This document shows, in pieces, positions 25,759 through 35,499 of a stretch of DNA of 50,815 nucleotides. The stretch comes from Planctomycetaceae bacterium. GTDB taxonomy: Bacteria > Planctomycetota > Planctomycetia > Planctomycetales > Planctomycetaceae. Position 1 is the first letter of the stretch. Each line of letters starts with the position of its first letter. The position numbers and the translations under genes are program-made. The DNA is taken from contig JAGQQG010000043.1 in assembly GCA_020426325.1 (NCBI GenBank), positions 1 through 50,815 on the forward strand. The letters are read 5' to 3'. Under the pieces are notes generated by a model. That model was not told where the DNA came from and did no database searches. It was given only the letters and a program-made list of their open reading frames with translations.

Positions 25759-26841
25759 CTAGGGATACCTGTTGTGAACCGCACCGTCAACGGCACCACG
25801 AAGTTCGGCGACAACCTCTGCCATGATGTCGACTGCCCGAATCACATCATCACGTCCCAAATTGAGGTGCGTACAAGCACGTAACCTCTGCCGTCCCAGA
25901 GTGTACAGACGAACCCTCCGTTCGTGCAGACGGTCCTGAAGCACTTGGGATCTTCCATATTCCGGGTCAAGCTCAAAGAAGACCAGATTTGTCTCGACAC
26001 CTTCGAGATCAACGGATAGTCCGTCGATTTGGGCGATTCCTTCCGCGAGCTGCCGAGCGTGAGTATGGTCCTCTGCCAGCCGTTCGATGTGATGGTCGAG
26101 TGCGAACAGGGCAGCCCCGGCAATGATGCCCGACTGTCTTAACGCTCCACCAAACAGCTTTCGCGCCCGCCGGGCCCGGTGAATCGTCTCATGATCCCCG
26201 ACCAGGACGGACCCCATCGGGCATCCCAGTCCCTTCGAGAAGCAGATCGAAACTGTATCCACACAACGTCCAACGTCTGCGGGAGAGTAACCACGCACGA
26301 CACAGGCATTGAACAACCGCGCTCCGTCGAGATGGACCTTCAGTCCGTGCTTGTGTGCCCAGGTTCCCACCCGTTCCAACTGGTCGAGCGGGTACGTCCG
26401 TCCGCCTCCCACGTTTGTCGAATTCTCCAACGAGAGCAGACGGGTCGGACTAAAGTGTTCGTCCGGCTCGCGGAGGGCTTCTTCCAGCTGTTCAAGGTCA
26501 AGCCGCCCGCTGTCCCCCTGAATCGTCCTCACACTGACTCCGGATAGCGCGGCTGGAGCACCAGCCTCAAAGCTACCGATGTGCGATGTCGACTCGATCA
26601 GCAACTCGTCACCCGGAGTGCAGTGGGACCAGACCGCCATCTGATTCGATTGCGTCCCGGAACACCCCAGGACAGCAGCCTCCTTGCCGAACATCTCCGC
26701 CATTCGGGCTTCGAGCCGGTTGACGGTTGGGTCTTCGCCCATCACATCATCGCCCAACTCAGCTGACATCATGGCTTCCAGCATGGCCGGCGTCGGCAGA
26801 GTGACGGTGTCACTGCGGAGATCGATATAGCTTTGTGTCAT
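25759..26841 (-). CDS. ltaE: Low-specificity L-threonine aldolase
   Basis: A 360-aa PLP enzyme of the aspartate aminotransferase fold type I. It splits L-threonine and allo-threonine to glycine and acetaldehyde. Signatures are IDLRSDTVTLPTPAMLEAM at the N-terminus, GDDVMGEDPTVNRLEARMAE, GCSGTQSNQMAV, LSLENSTNVGGGRTYPL, GLKVHLDGARLFNA and the PLP-lysine motif CFSKGLGCPMGSVL near residue 200. Length is normal. The gene stands alone on the minus strand. The C-terminal HLNLGRDDVIRAVDIM is also typical. Related phenylserine aldolases cannot be excluded, so the symbol is by family similarity. Confidence 0.92.
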   Translation of the reverse strand: MTQSYIDLRSDTVTLPTPAMLEAMMSAELGDDVMGEDPTVNRLEARMAEMFGKEAAVLGCSGTQSNQMAVWSHCTPGDELLIESTSHIGSFEAGAPAALSGVSVRTIQGDSGRLDLEQLEEALREPDEHFSPTRLLSLENSTNVGGGRTYPLDQLERVGTWAHKHGLKVHLDGARLFNACVVRGYSPADVGRCVDTVSICFSKGLGCPMGSVLVGDHETIHRARRARKLFGGALRQSGIIAGAALFALDHHIERLAEDHTHARQLAEGIAQIDGLSVDLEGVETNLVFFELDPEYGRSQVLQDRLHERRVRLYTLGRQRLRACTHLNLGRDDVIRAVDIMAEVVAELRGAVDGAVHNRYP

Positions 26842-26862
26842 GCAAAGAGGCTTCGGAATATA

Positions 26863-27126
26863 TCAGGATTGCTGCCACACTCGAACGGAGAGAACTCTGA
26901 CCAATTGCTCATCCTCGACCACACGGAACACGAAGGTTGCAGGTTCGATCATCAATATCCTACGGCCCTGGTCCCGAGACTCGCCTGCCACGTGGGGATC
27001 GGCACTGAGGATATTATGCGCCTTTCGCATTGAAGCCACGATCGACAGGTTCAAATTATCACTCGAACTTCTCCAGACAGACCAGAGATTCTCTCTGGCA
27101 TTGGAAGACCAGACGACCTTATACAT
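26863..27126 (-). CDS. RelE/ParE-family toxin
   Basis: An 87-aa basic protein starting MYKVVWSSNARENLWSVW. The pattern of an N-terminal strand, two helices and a C-terminal sheet (HVAGESRDQGRRILMIEP then TFVFRVVEDEQLVRVLSVRV) matches the RelE/ParE superfamily. The GESRDQGRRI and FRVVEDE stretches are the parts that best match. Its start overlaps the antitoxin stop by eight bases (27119-27126), the usual toxin-second order. Whether it cuts mRNA or targets gyrase cannot be told; the classic catalytic His/Tyr set of RelE is incomplete. The long upstream frame to 27291 is rejected because it covers the antitoxin gene. Confidence 0.78.
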   Translation of the reverse strand: MYKVVWSSNARENLWSVWRSSSDNLNLSIVASMRKAHNILSADPHVAGESRDQGRRILMIEPATFVFRVVEDEQLVRVLSVRVWQQS

Positions 27127-27361
27127 GACCCGATTCCAGTTTTCGGATGAGCTCCTCGGTCGTGAGGTCATTTCCGCGGTCTCTCTCGGCTTGATCGAGC
27201 TCTTCATCGGTGAAGGCGGTCGCTGCTTCCGCATAACGGCGAGCGATCTCATCAGACCGAAAGCGACCGAGAGGCACCCCCTGCGGATCACAGATCACCA
27301 CATCGCAGCCGGTGTCCTTGAGAAGTTCAGCGGTTGCTGCATCGACGAACACTTGTGTCAT
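27119..27361 (-). CDS. Antitoxin of a type II toxin-antitoxin pair
   Basis: An 80-aa acidic protein, MTQVFVDAATAELLKDTGCD, with a C-terminal helix-rich segment (FTDEELDQAERDRGNDLTTE) that could wrap the toxin. It has no visible ribbon-helix-helix or HTH DNA-binding motif at the N-terminus; instead a short beta region reads VVICDPQGVPLGRF. ATG 27361 is preceded by a good site (GGAGTTGAA). The gene overlaps the toxin start by eight bases. Small antitoxins of this shape are common in Planctomycetota and Cyanobacteria next to RelE-like genes (general knowledge). Function is inferred from position. Confidence 0.7.
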   Translation of the reverse strand: MTQVFVDAATAELLKDTGCDVVICDPQGVPLGRFRSDEIARRYAEAATAFTDEELDQAERDRGNDLTTEELIRKLESGHV

Positions 27362-27431
27362 TTCAACTCCTCCAAACGAAATTGACCTTACCGCTCAGTC
27401 TATCTGGACTTTTCAGAACCGTCGATCCACC

Positions 27432-29177
<1,746 letters not shown>

Positions 29178-29569
29178 GGTGTCGCTCCTTGTCACTGGGG
29201 TCGATCATCGTGAATAGAACACAGATGACGCTGAATTGGCAGATCAACACGGATTTCCTCCCACGGCAATCGCATGTTCAAGACGTCCAAATCTCCTCAG
29301 AAACGGTGATTGCGTTTCCGTAGCTGAACTCGCCAGAGTTCAGACTGTGGGCGGAGTAGCGACGAATTGTCTGAATTCTGGCGAATTCACCTACATCTGA
29401 CATGCGATTGCCGTGGATTTCCTCCGCGTCTCAGTGCCTCCGTGGTGAATTATACGCATTCGGCGAATTCGCGACAGAACCGAGTCCCTCGACCCTCAAC
29501 TCTCAACCCTCAACCCACTACAATCCCGGCAGAAGCGTCAAACCACATTCCCCGATCAACGACAGAGCG
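29178..29569. other. Repeat-rich divergent intergenic region between the decarboxylase and fumC
   Basis: This 392-bp region must contain both promoters but is dominated by repeats. A 16-bp perfect inverted repeat lies at 29262-29277 and 29400-29415, enclosing the 75-bp palindromic element at 29320-29394. Copies of ggatttcctcc occur at 29251-29261 and 29415-29425. A ctcaaccctcaac block lies at 29497-29516. The long frame in front of fumC that crosses it is not a real N-terminus. Confidence 0.7.
29320..29394. repeat. 75-bp MITE-like palindromic element
   Basis: The left arm (29320-29345, gtagctgaactcgcc...) and right arm (29369-29394) are inverted 26-bp repeats with three mismatches, around a 23-bp centre. 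The left arm itself holds TGAACTC-gcca-GAGTTCA (29325-29342). No open frame is inside, so any mobility would need a transposase elsewhere. Confidence 0.65.
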
Positions 29570-30994
29570 ATGACCGACTACCGAATTGAAAAAGACTCGA
29601 TGGGCGAAGTGCGAGTGCCGGCGGAAGCCTATTACGGGGCACAAACCCAGCGAGCGGTCGAGAATTTTCCCATCTCCGGATGGCCCTTGCATCCGGAGCT
29701 GATCCACGCCATGGGGCTGGTGAAACTCGCCTGTGCGACGGCCAATCGGGATCTGGGCAAGCTGACCGGCACCGGGAAGAACCCGCTCACGGATGCCCAG
29801 GTCACCGCTCTGATCGATGCCTGCCGCGAGGTCGCTGAGGGGAAATACGACGATCAGTTCCCCATCGACGTCTTCCAGACCGGCAGCGGCACGTCGAGCA
29901 ACATGAACGCCAACGAGGTCATCTCCAACCGGGCGATCGAGATCGACGGAGGAGACCGCTTCGAGGCGGCCAAGCCGATCCATCCGAACGATCACGTCAA
30001 CATGGGCCAGTCGACGAACGACACCTTCCCGACCGCGATCCATGTCGCTGTCGCTCGATCCATCAACCAGAAACTGATGCCGGCCCTGCAACGACTCGCA
30101 ACAGTCCTCAGCGACAAAGCACAGGAGTGGGACAAAATCATCAAGATCGGCAGAACCCATCTCGCTGATGCGACACCCCTGCGGCTTGGTCAGGAGTTTG
30201 GCGGGTTCGCACGGCAGCTCACACTCTCAGGCGAGCGGGCCGAACGGGCCATCAATGCGGTCCTCGAACTACCGGTCGGCGGGACAGCGGTCGGATCAGG
30301 GATTAACACGCATCCGGAGTTTGGTGACCGGGTGGCGAAGGTCCTCGCTGAGGAGTTGACGATCCCGTTTGTGGAAGCAGCCGATCACTTCGAGGCGAAC
30401 GCGCAGCGGGACGGACTGGTCGAGTGTCATGGCCAGCTCAAGGCGATTGCTACGACCCTGTTCAACGTGGCCAACAACATCCGCTGGCTCGGCTCCGGCC
30501 CCCGCTGCGGGTTTTACGAAGTGATGATCCCAGATCTGCAACCCGGTTCGTCCATCATGCCGGGCAAGGTCAACCCGGTGATGTGCGAGAGTCTGATGCA
30601 GGCGGCAGCACGCGTGATTGGCAACGATGGGTGCCTGACGATCAGCGGGGCAGGGGGGGGACAGTTCCAGCTGAATATCATGATGCCCGTGATGGGGCAG
30701 ACCACGCTGGAATCGATCGCACTCCTCACTGGTGCGACGAACGCGTTCGTCGACAAGTGTGCAGAAGGTCTTGAAGCCAATGTGGAAGCCTGCGAGGCGA
30801 GCGTCGAGAAGAGTCTGTCGATGGTGACCAGTCTCAATCCACACATCGGTTATGAGAAGGCTGCTGCTCTTGCCAAGGAAGCCTTCAAAACCGGTAAGAC
30901 GATACGCGAACTCTGTACCGAACAAAACATCCTGCCGGCGGATGTGCTCAAAGAGGCACTCGACCCTATGAGCATGACCGAACCCCACGCATAA
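29570..30994 (+). CDS. fumC: Fumarate hydratase class II
   Basis: A 474-aa enzyme, normal length for FumC, which interconverts fumarate and L-malate in the TCA cycle. Diagnostic parts are FQTGSGTSSNMNANEVISNR, HPNDHVNMGQSTNDTFPTA, GRTHLADATPLRLGQEF and the superfamily signature GSSIMPGKVNPVM. The catalytic Ser of the mobile loop is the one in GSSIMPG. I start at ATG 29570 (MTDYRIEKDSMGEVRVPAEA); the 56 upstream codons run through intergenic repeats and encode low-complexity sequence (SPSTLNSQPSTH). It is oxygen-stable and iron-free by family. There is no operon partner; the next element is a palindromic repeat. Confidence 0.96.
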   Translation: MTDYRIEKDSMGEVRVPAEAYYGAQTQRAVENFPISGWPLHPELIHAMGLVKLACATANRDLGKLTGTGKNPLTDAQVTALIDACREVAEGKYDDQFPIDVFQTGSGTSSNMNANEVISNRAIEIDGGDRFEAAKPIHPNDHVNMGQSTNDTFPTAIHVAVARSINQKLMPALQRLATVLSDKAQEWDKIIKIGRTHLADATPLRLGQEFGGFARQLTLSGERAERAINAVLELPVGGTAVGSGINTHPEFGDRVAKVLAEELTIPFVEAADHFEANAQRDGLVECHGQLKAIATTLFNVANNIRWLGSGPRCGFYEVMIPDLQPGSSIMPGKVNPVMCESLMQAAARVIGNDGCLTISGAGGGQFQLNIMMPVMGQTTLESIALLTGATNAFVDKCAEGLEANVEACEASVEKSLSMVTSLNPHIGYEKAAALAKEAFKTGKTIRELCTEQNILPADVLKEALDPMSMTEPHA

Positions 30995-31016
30995 CGGTTA
31001 TGCGGAAATTTGCGGA

Positions 31017-31111
31017 GGGTGGCATGCTCTCACGCCGACAGGCGGGTGTGCATGTTTAACGCTATCACTTGAACATGGCGAACCGGCGATCGCCGTGACG
31101 CCATGCCACCC
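31017..31111. repeat. 95-bp MITE-like element with 38-bp imperfect inverted ends
   Basis: The ends GGGTGGCATG (31017-31026) and CATGCCACCC (31102-31111) are perfect inverted repeats. Imperfect pairing continues inward to give two 38-bp arms, each ending in CATG or its complement, around a 19-bp centre. No coding sequence inside. Confidence 0.65.
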
Positions 31112-31191
31112 CGCGCGTTGCCTGCATGCAACGTCGTCTCGTTGAATGTGTTAATTCCGCTGCTTGCCGGGAAATCGGCGAAATCTTTTTC

Positions 31192-31226
31192 CGATTCGGC
31201 GGATTCTGCCCGCATGCGCCGAATCG
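31192..31226 (+). terminator. 10-bp dyad upstream of the second Tad-type locus
   Basis: CGATTCGGCG (31192-31201) and CGCCGAATCG (31217-31226) pair perfectly. There is no T-tract, so this may be an operator or an attenuating structure rather than a terminator. Confidence 0.35.
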
Positions 31227-31379
31227 TCAACCTAGGTTCTCATTACGACATGGCCGAGTCGAGAGCCGGGCTAGGTCCGCGAGGCCATCACCGATGGACT
31301 CCACACACCTCAAACAGACGTTTCGTCCTGATCCCGCCAAGGATCTTCCGTACACCTTATGATGCTCCAGGAGGCTTGA

Positions 31380-32099
31380 ATGCGCTCATTTGACAGCGTG
31401 TTGGCTCTGCGCGCGCGACTGGCTCTCATCCGCGCGACAAGTTGCTTAGGTTTGATCGTCGCCATCACAATCGCTTCTCCCTCGACCTGCTCCGCACAGG
31501 AGGATCCTCCGGACATCGTCCGCATCGAAGAGGACTGGGAACTGGCGATTGCTGCTCCAGATCCGGTCGCCGATGTGCCTCAGGTCGTCTGCGTGTTCGG
31601 TCCGTCCGACCCGAACGGATCGTTGTACGCGGTCTTCGAATTGAATCATGCCTCACTCCCGGACTTCGCTGCAGGCGGCATGCAGCTGCAATGCTGGTAC
31701 GACTCGTATGTGTTGGGTTACGACAATCACACCCACCACGGAGAGTTTGAAGCATCAGTGGACTATGTCACGTTCACCACAGTGACGCGGATGCATGACG
31801 ATCACATGCACCTGCAGATCATCAACGGCAACTCCATTACTTGGGGAGAGTTCGGCGGTGAGTCCAACCTGAACCTTCGAATCAACACCTGGCGGAACAA
31901 CTTCAACGACTATGATCCCGAATTCTCTATCGCGAATTCGCGAGTGACATTTGGGGCCAATCGAGTCAATCGATTCGTGCGACGTGAAGTCCGTTACTAC
32001 AGCGCGGACGGCTTGTACCAGACCGACGAGGAAGACAAGTACGTGCACCAGCTCGTCGTAGATGATCCCAGCGAGGGGCCGGAAGAGGCAACTGAGTAA
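31380..32099 (+). CDS. Secreted protein of the Tad-type locus
   Basis: A 239-aa exported protein. The signal peptide is about residues 14-40 (LALIRATSCLGLIVAITIAS then TCSAQED). The mature part is acidic and beta-rich, with a His-rich stretch (GYDNHTHHGEFEAS, MHDDHMHLQI), and I recognise no family. The ATG has the best ribosome-binding site in the window (AGGAGG, six bases away). It is followed after 122 bp by a TadG-like gene and then a TadE-like gene on the same strand, so it may be an assembly factor or component of that surface structure. The His clusters suggest metal binding, which is inference. Confidence 0.75.
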   Translation: MRSFDSVLALRARLALIRATSCLGLIVAITIASPSTCSAQEDPPDIVRIEEDWELAIAAPDPVADVPQVVCVFGPSDPNGSLYAVFELNHASLPDFAAGGMQLQCWYDSYVLGYDNHTHHGEFEASVDYVTFTTVTRMHDDHMHLQIINGNSITWGEFGGESNLNLRINTWRNNFNDYDPEFSIANSRVTFGANRVNRFVRREVRYYSADGLYQTDEEDKYVHQLVVDDPSEGPEEATE

Positions 32100-32221
32100 C
32101 GAATTTGAACAGGTGCAGGTCGGCACTGTCTGAACTGTGCCCACCGGCAAACAGGCACCAACAACGACGCGGGAATGTCATTGAACCAAAGTTTCGCCTG
32201 CCAGGGCGGAGGATGCGACCG

Positions 32222-33460
32222 ATGAAACACCATCAGAACCACAACCACTCGCTGAACAAATTCCATTCGCCTGAAGGCCAGCACAATCGACGCGGCAACA
32301 TCTTTGCCCTGTCGGCCGTGCTGATGGTCGTGATCCTGGGCTTCACGGCCTTTACGGTCGACACCGGCTATATCACGCTCACCAAAGCTCAGCTTCAGAA
32401 CACTTCTGATGCGGCTGCACTGGCTGCACTGATTGAGATTGCTGATGGGTATGGTCCAGGATCAGGACTGACGAGTTCTCAGGTGCTGACCAACGCCCAA
32501 CAGGCGGCGACCGACGTCGCGGCTGAGAACCGCGCGGGCGACGTGCACTCCGTCTACACCGACTCGGCACGAGATGTGCGACTTGGCCAGTACACCTGGA
32601 ATTCAGCAACCCAGAGTTGGGACAAGCTGTGGGGTGTTGCTCCTTACAATATGGTCGAGGTGACTCTGCACCGCGATCAGTCCGGCAGTGCTCTGGGTGA
32701 TCGACCGCTGGACCTGTTCTTCGCACCGGTGCTCGGTACGGATCAGGCCACGGTCTCTGTCTCTTCGACAGCCGTCATGCAACCCGGCTCCGGATTCTCG
32801 ACGACAGGAAGTGGCGGAGGCGGGGGTGACACGGAAGACGGTGAATGCCCGTGTGGGAACCCGCAGATTCTCCCCATTGCCCTCGATATCGAGACGTGGA
32901 CCGATCTGATGAACGGGATCGGCAGTGACAGCTACTCGTACAACGAAAGCACAGGGGCCGTGACCAGTGGTGCGGATGGAATCCTCGAATGCAGTCTGTA
33001 TCCCTACGGCAACCAGAGTCTGCCCCCCGGCAATCGGGGCACGGTCGACCTGGGGAGTAACAACAACAGCACGGCAGACATCAGCCGGCAGATCCTTTAC
33101 GGACTCAACGCCGACGATTTGTCTTACTTCGGCGGTGAAATCACCTTCGATGAGAATGGAGAGCTAGAGCTGAACGGCGACACGGGCTTGAGTGCCGGCA
33201 TCAAGGATGAACTGGAAGCGATCAAGGGGCAGCCGCGTGCCATCCCGATCTTCACGGCCGTCTCCGGTCCGGGCAACAACGCCAACTACACAATCGTCAA
33301 GTTCGTCGGAATTCGCATCATGTATGTCAAACTGACGGGTAAACCGGCTGACAAGAAGGTCATTATTCAACCGGCACCATTCGTGGATAACTGTGTGATC
33401 CCCGGCGATCTGCCAGTGACGCAGGACAGCATTTTTGCCCCTTCGTCAATCATCAATTGA
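32222..33460 (+). CDS. TadG-like Flp pseudopilin-type protein
   Basis: A 412-aa protein. The N-terminus is His/Asn-rich, then RRGNIFALSAVLMVVILGFT forms the membrane-insertion/pilin-like segment, followed by VDTGYITLTKAQLQNTSDAA and ALAALIEIADG, the TadG signature. These match the related gene at 3922-6204 closely (VDTGYITLTK versus IDTGHIALSK). The Gly-rich linker GSGGGGGDTEDGECPCG introduces a C-terminal domain with a Cys pair (CPCG). It lacks the vWA domain of the first copy. I start at ATG 32222 with GGAGG nine bases upstream. It is likely anchored in the inner membrane with the domain outside. Confidence 0.85.
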   Translation: MKHHQNHNHSLNKFHSPEGQHNRRGNIFALSAVLMVVILGFTAFTVDTGYITLTKAQLQNTSDAAALAALIEIADGYGPGSGLTSSQVLTNAQQAATDVAAENRAGDVHSVYTDSARDVRLGQYTWNSATQSWDKLWGVAPYNMVEVTLHRDQSGSALGDRPLDLFFAPVLGTDQATVSVSSTAVMQPGSGFSTTGSGGGGGDTEDGECPCGNPQILPIALDIETWTDLMNGIGSDSYSYNESTGAVTSGADGILECSLYPYGNQSLPPGNRGTVDLGSNNNSTADISRQILYGLNADDLSYFGGEITFDENGELELNGDTGLSAGIKDELEAIKGQPRAIPIFTAVSGPGNNANYTIVKFVGIRIMYVKLTGKPADKKVIIQPAPFVDNCVIPGDLPVTQDSIFAPSSIIN

Positions 33461-33562
33461 TCGATTCACGGCCACATTCTCGGCGTGGCCGTAATTCATT
33501 CTGCTGCATTTCTTCTCCCTGACCACTCGGTCGTGCAGACTGCGTTTTAGAAAGCCAGACTG

Positions 33563-34006
33563 ATGACACGCATTCAAAAGCATTCTTCTGATAATCGCCG
33601 TGGTGCCGCGATGGTCGAAATGGCCGTCGTGCTCCCCTTGTTCGTGACACTCGTGTTCGGGATCATTGAGTTCGGCCAGGCCTTCATGGTGCTGCAGATT
33701 CTGAGCAACGCCGCGCGTGAAGGGGGACGGGCCGCGATCGTGAACGGGTCCAGCAATGCAGAGGTCACGCAGATCATCCAGGATGCATTAACCGTCACGA
33801 AGGTTGACCCGAGTGACGTGACGATCACGATTACAGTGACCCCCGAGACAGGCAATCCTGATCCCGGAAATGAAGTTGGTAACGCCAGCAAACGGGATCT
33901 GTGCACGGTCGAGATTAGTATTCCGTTCTCCGACATTTCTTACGTGACCGGACGCTACCTCGAAGGACTGCCGCTCCGCGGCCAGGTCTCGATGCGTCAC
34001 GAGTAA
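33563..34006 (+). CDS. TadE-like pseudopilin
   Basis: A 147-aa protein typical of TadE: a short basic leader (NRRGAAMVEMAVVLPLFV) with Glu at the +5-like position of the processing region, one membrane helix (LVFGIIEFGQAFMVLQI), then LSNAAREGGRAAIVNG. The remaining 90 residues form a small exported domain (VTITVTPETGNPDPGNEV, then CTVEISIPF). TadE proteins are minor pseudopilins processed by TadV-like prepilin peptidases. It follows the TadG-like gene by 102 bp. No TadA ATPase, CpaB, RcpA secretin or peptidase gene is in this window, so the machinery must be encoded elsewhere or be missing. Confidence 0.9.
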   Translation: MTRIQKHSSDNRRGAAMVEMAVVLPLFVTLVFGIIEFGQAFMVLQILSNAAREGGRAAIVNGSSNAEVTQIIQDALTVTKVDPSDVTITITVTPETGNPDPGNEVGNASKRDLCTVEISIPFSDISYVTGRYLEGLPLRGQVSMRHE

Positions 34007-34011
34007 TCAGA

Positions 34012-34037
34012 GCGGACCGTCAGGAAAGACGCTCCGC
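34012..34037 (+). terminator. Hairpin after the TadE-like gene
   Basis: GCGGA-cc-GTC (34012-34021) pairs with GAC-gc-TCCGC (34028-34037) around a 6-base loop, six bases after the stop codon. No U-tract follows; a second hairpin lies at 34090-34121. Confidence 0.4.
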
Positions 34038-34089
34038 AGAATAAGCTCCCCGGCGACGAACACAACTCACCCATGTGTTGCTTCGCAGG

Positions 34090-34121
34090 GGAGTGTTTGC
34101 GACTTCATGAGTCGCCACTCC
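34090..34121 (+). terminator. Long bulged hairpin
   Basis: GGAGTG-ttt-GCGACT (34090-34104) pairs with AGTCGC-CACTCC (34110-34121), loop TCATG, bulge ttt. It is a strong structure downstream of the Tad-type genes and may be the real operon terminator or an mRNA-stabilising end. Confidence 0.4.
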
Positions 34122-34453
34122 TCCACGTCACCCACCACGTACTCCTCCCATCGCGCTCAGCCCCGCGACGAAGTCCTTCCTGCCGTCTGACCCCAGCTGA
34201 CCAACCTGAATTCTTCCCGCCACGATCCATCCTCCGCTCCGTCGAGTCGTTCACACCGTCAGATCCACAGCACTTGTACACCCCGCACATTCCTCAACCT
34301 TTCAGCAACTTCCGAGGGGATTGACTGCAATCTGTTGACGAAATCCATCACGAAGCAAACCCCGAGATAACGTTTTGCAACGTGCGATGTTGCAGGTCCG
34401 CAACATGTGGTCTTACGACATCTCTATCGAAACAGTCGAGTCACTTCATCCGA

Positions 34454-35377
34454 ATGAATCTCAACGTCATGCTGTCTGCCAATCTTCCGCGATCGCTTTG
34501 CCTCATATTTGTTGTCCTGGTGACCCACTTCCTGTCGACTGGTCGACAGGCCGAGTGCGCCATGGTGGATGACCCCATCAGCAACTGGACTGCCATCAGC
34601 TATTCGAGCGGCAATCAGACCGACTACTTCGACGACCAGCAGACGGGCAACACAACATCGTCCTCCGACATCGTCGGACTTGGCTCAGATGATGCGTTCT
34701 ACACGCAGTTCGACAACGGCGGAGACGACACGTCACTCACCGACGGCACACTCTTCTTCCGGGTGCGTCTTGGTGCCCCGGGAGGCAACTCGACTCCGGA
34801 GTTCGACAGGAACCTGTTTATCGGTGTTGATGCGGACGGAGACGGCGCTCTGGACCTCTATCTCGGCGTGCACCACCAGGGAAGCAGCGACGAACTGGCA
34901 ATCTACGGTCCGGGGACTGATCTCAACATCTCTCCGAACACCACATCGATTACCGGCCCGGTCCAGACGATCACCGAAGTCGACGGCGTCAATTACGATT
35001 ACTCGGCTGTGACCCTGGGAGACACCGATCTGGATGATGACGGAGAGACTGACTACTACCTGAGCTTCGCGTATGATCTTCAGACCATCGTGGATGCCAT
35101 GTTCGCCCAGGCAGGCATCACGATGGACGAGAACACGATGCTCAGTTACGTGCTGGCCACCGCCACACAGGACAACTCGTTCAATCAGGACCTCAACGGG
35201 GTCGGCAAGACCTACAGCGTCAGCGACGATTGGTCAACTTTGGGGGCACTCGCTGATCCCATCTCCGCAAGCGGCAATGTCTCAGCCGTCCCGGAACCCG
35301 GAGCGCTGGCACTGCTGGGGCTGGCTTCGTTCTTCGGATTCGGTTTCTCCCGCCGCAGCCGTCGGGAAGGCAACTGA
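34454..35377 (+). CDS. PEP-CTERM sorting-domain secreted protein
   Basis: A 307-aa secreted protein. The N-terminal signal segment is LPRSLCLIFVVLVTHFLSTG. The C-terminus is a textbook PEP-CTERM tail: AVPEPGALALLGLASFFGFG followed by SRRSRR, the signal cut by exosortase. Between them is an acidic, Asp/Thr/Ser-rich beta domain with FIGVDADGDGALDLYLGVH, an EF-hand-like calcium loop, and a second DTDLDDDGETDYY. These suggest calcium-dependent folding. I start at ATG 34454; ATG 34469 is possible and longer starts lack sense. Exosortase genes are not in this window. A matrix or surface role is typical for such proteins. Confidence 0.9.
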   Translation: MNLNVMLSANLPRSLCLIFVVLVTHFLSTGRQAECAMVDDPISNWTAISYSSGNQTDYFDDQQTGNTTSSSDIVGLGSDDAFYTQFDNGGDDTSLTDGTLFFRVRLGAPGGNSTPEFDRNLFIGVDADGDGALDLYLGVHHQGSSDELAIYGPGTDLNISPNTTSITGPVQTITEVDGVNYDYSAVTLGDTDLDDDGETDYYLSFAYDLQTIVDAMFAQAGITMDENTMLSYVLATATQDNSFNQDLNGVGKTYSVSDDWSTLGALADPISASGNVSAVPEPGALALLGLASFFGFGFSRRSRREGN

Positions 35378-35499
35378 GGAGCTTTGTCCGTGTCAGTTCG
35401 CAGCAATCGTGAGCGATTTCGACTGCGAATGCTTCCCATTGACCGATCGACGTGAGATGATACTTCCATGTGAAGTCTGCGGTCGTCTGGGAGCAAACA

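Larger units (their letters stand above)
30995..31379. other. Intergenic region between fumC and the second Tad-type locus
   Basis: This 385-bp region contains the 95-bp MITE-like element at 31017-31111 and a strong dyad at 31192-31226, CGATTCGGCG paired with CGCCGAATCG around 15 bases. The ribosome-binding site AGGAGG of the next gene lies at its end (31369-31374). No gene is credible within it. Confidence 0.6.
34007..34453. other. Intergenic region between the TadE-like and PEP-CTERM genes
   Basis: This 447-bp region holds two hairpins (34012-34037, 34090-34121) and, near the downstream gene, three phased GCAAC/GTTGC half-sites at 34377-34381, 34389-34393 and 34400-34404. The sequence between is pyrimidine-rich and has no credible gene. 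Confidence 0.55.

Noticed and set aside
27127-27291. Long N-terminal extension of the RelE/ParE-like toxin frame
   Set aside because: It is the antisense-free overlap of the antitoxin gene in another frame and lacks toxin similarity before MYKVVW.
29402-29569. The 56-codon N-terminal extension of the fumarase frame
   Set aside because: FumC proteins begin near MTDYRIEKDSMG, and the extension is translated from intergenic repeat sequence.
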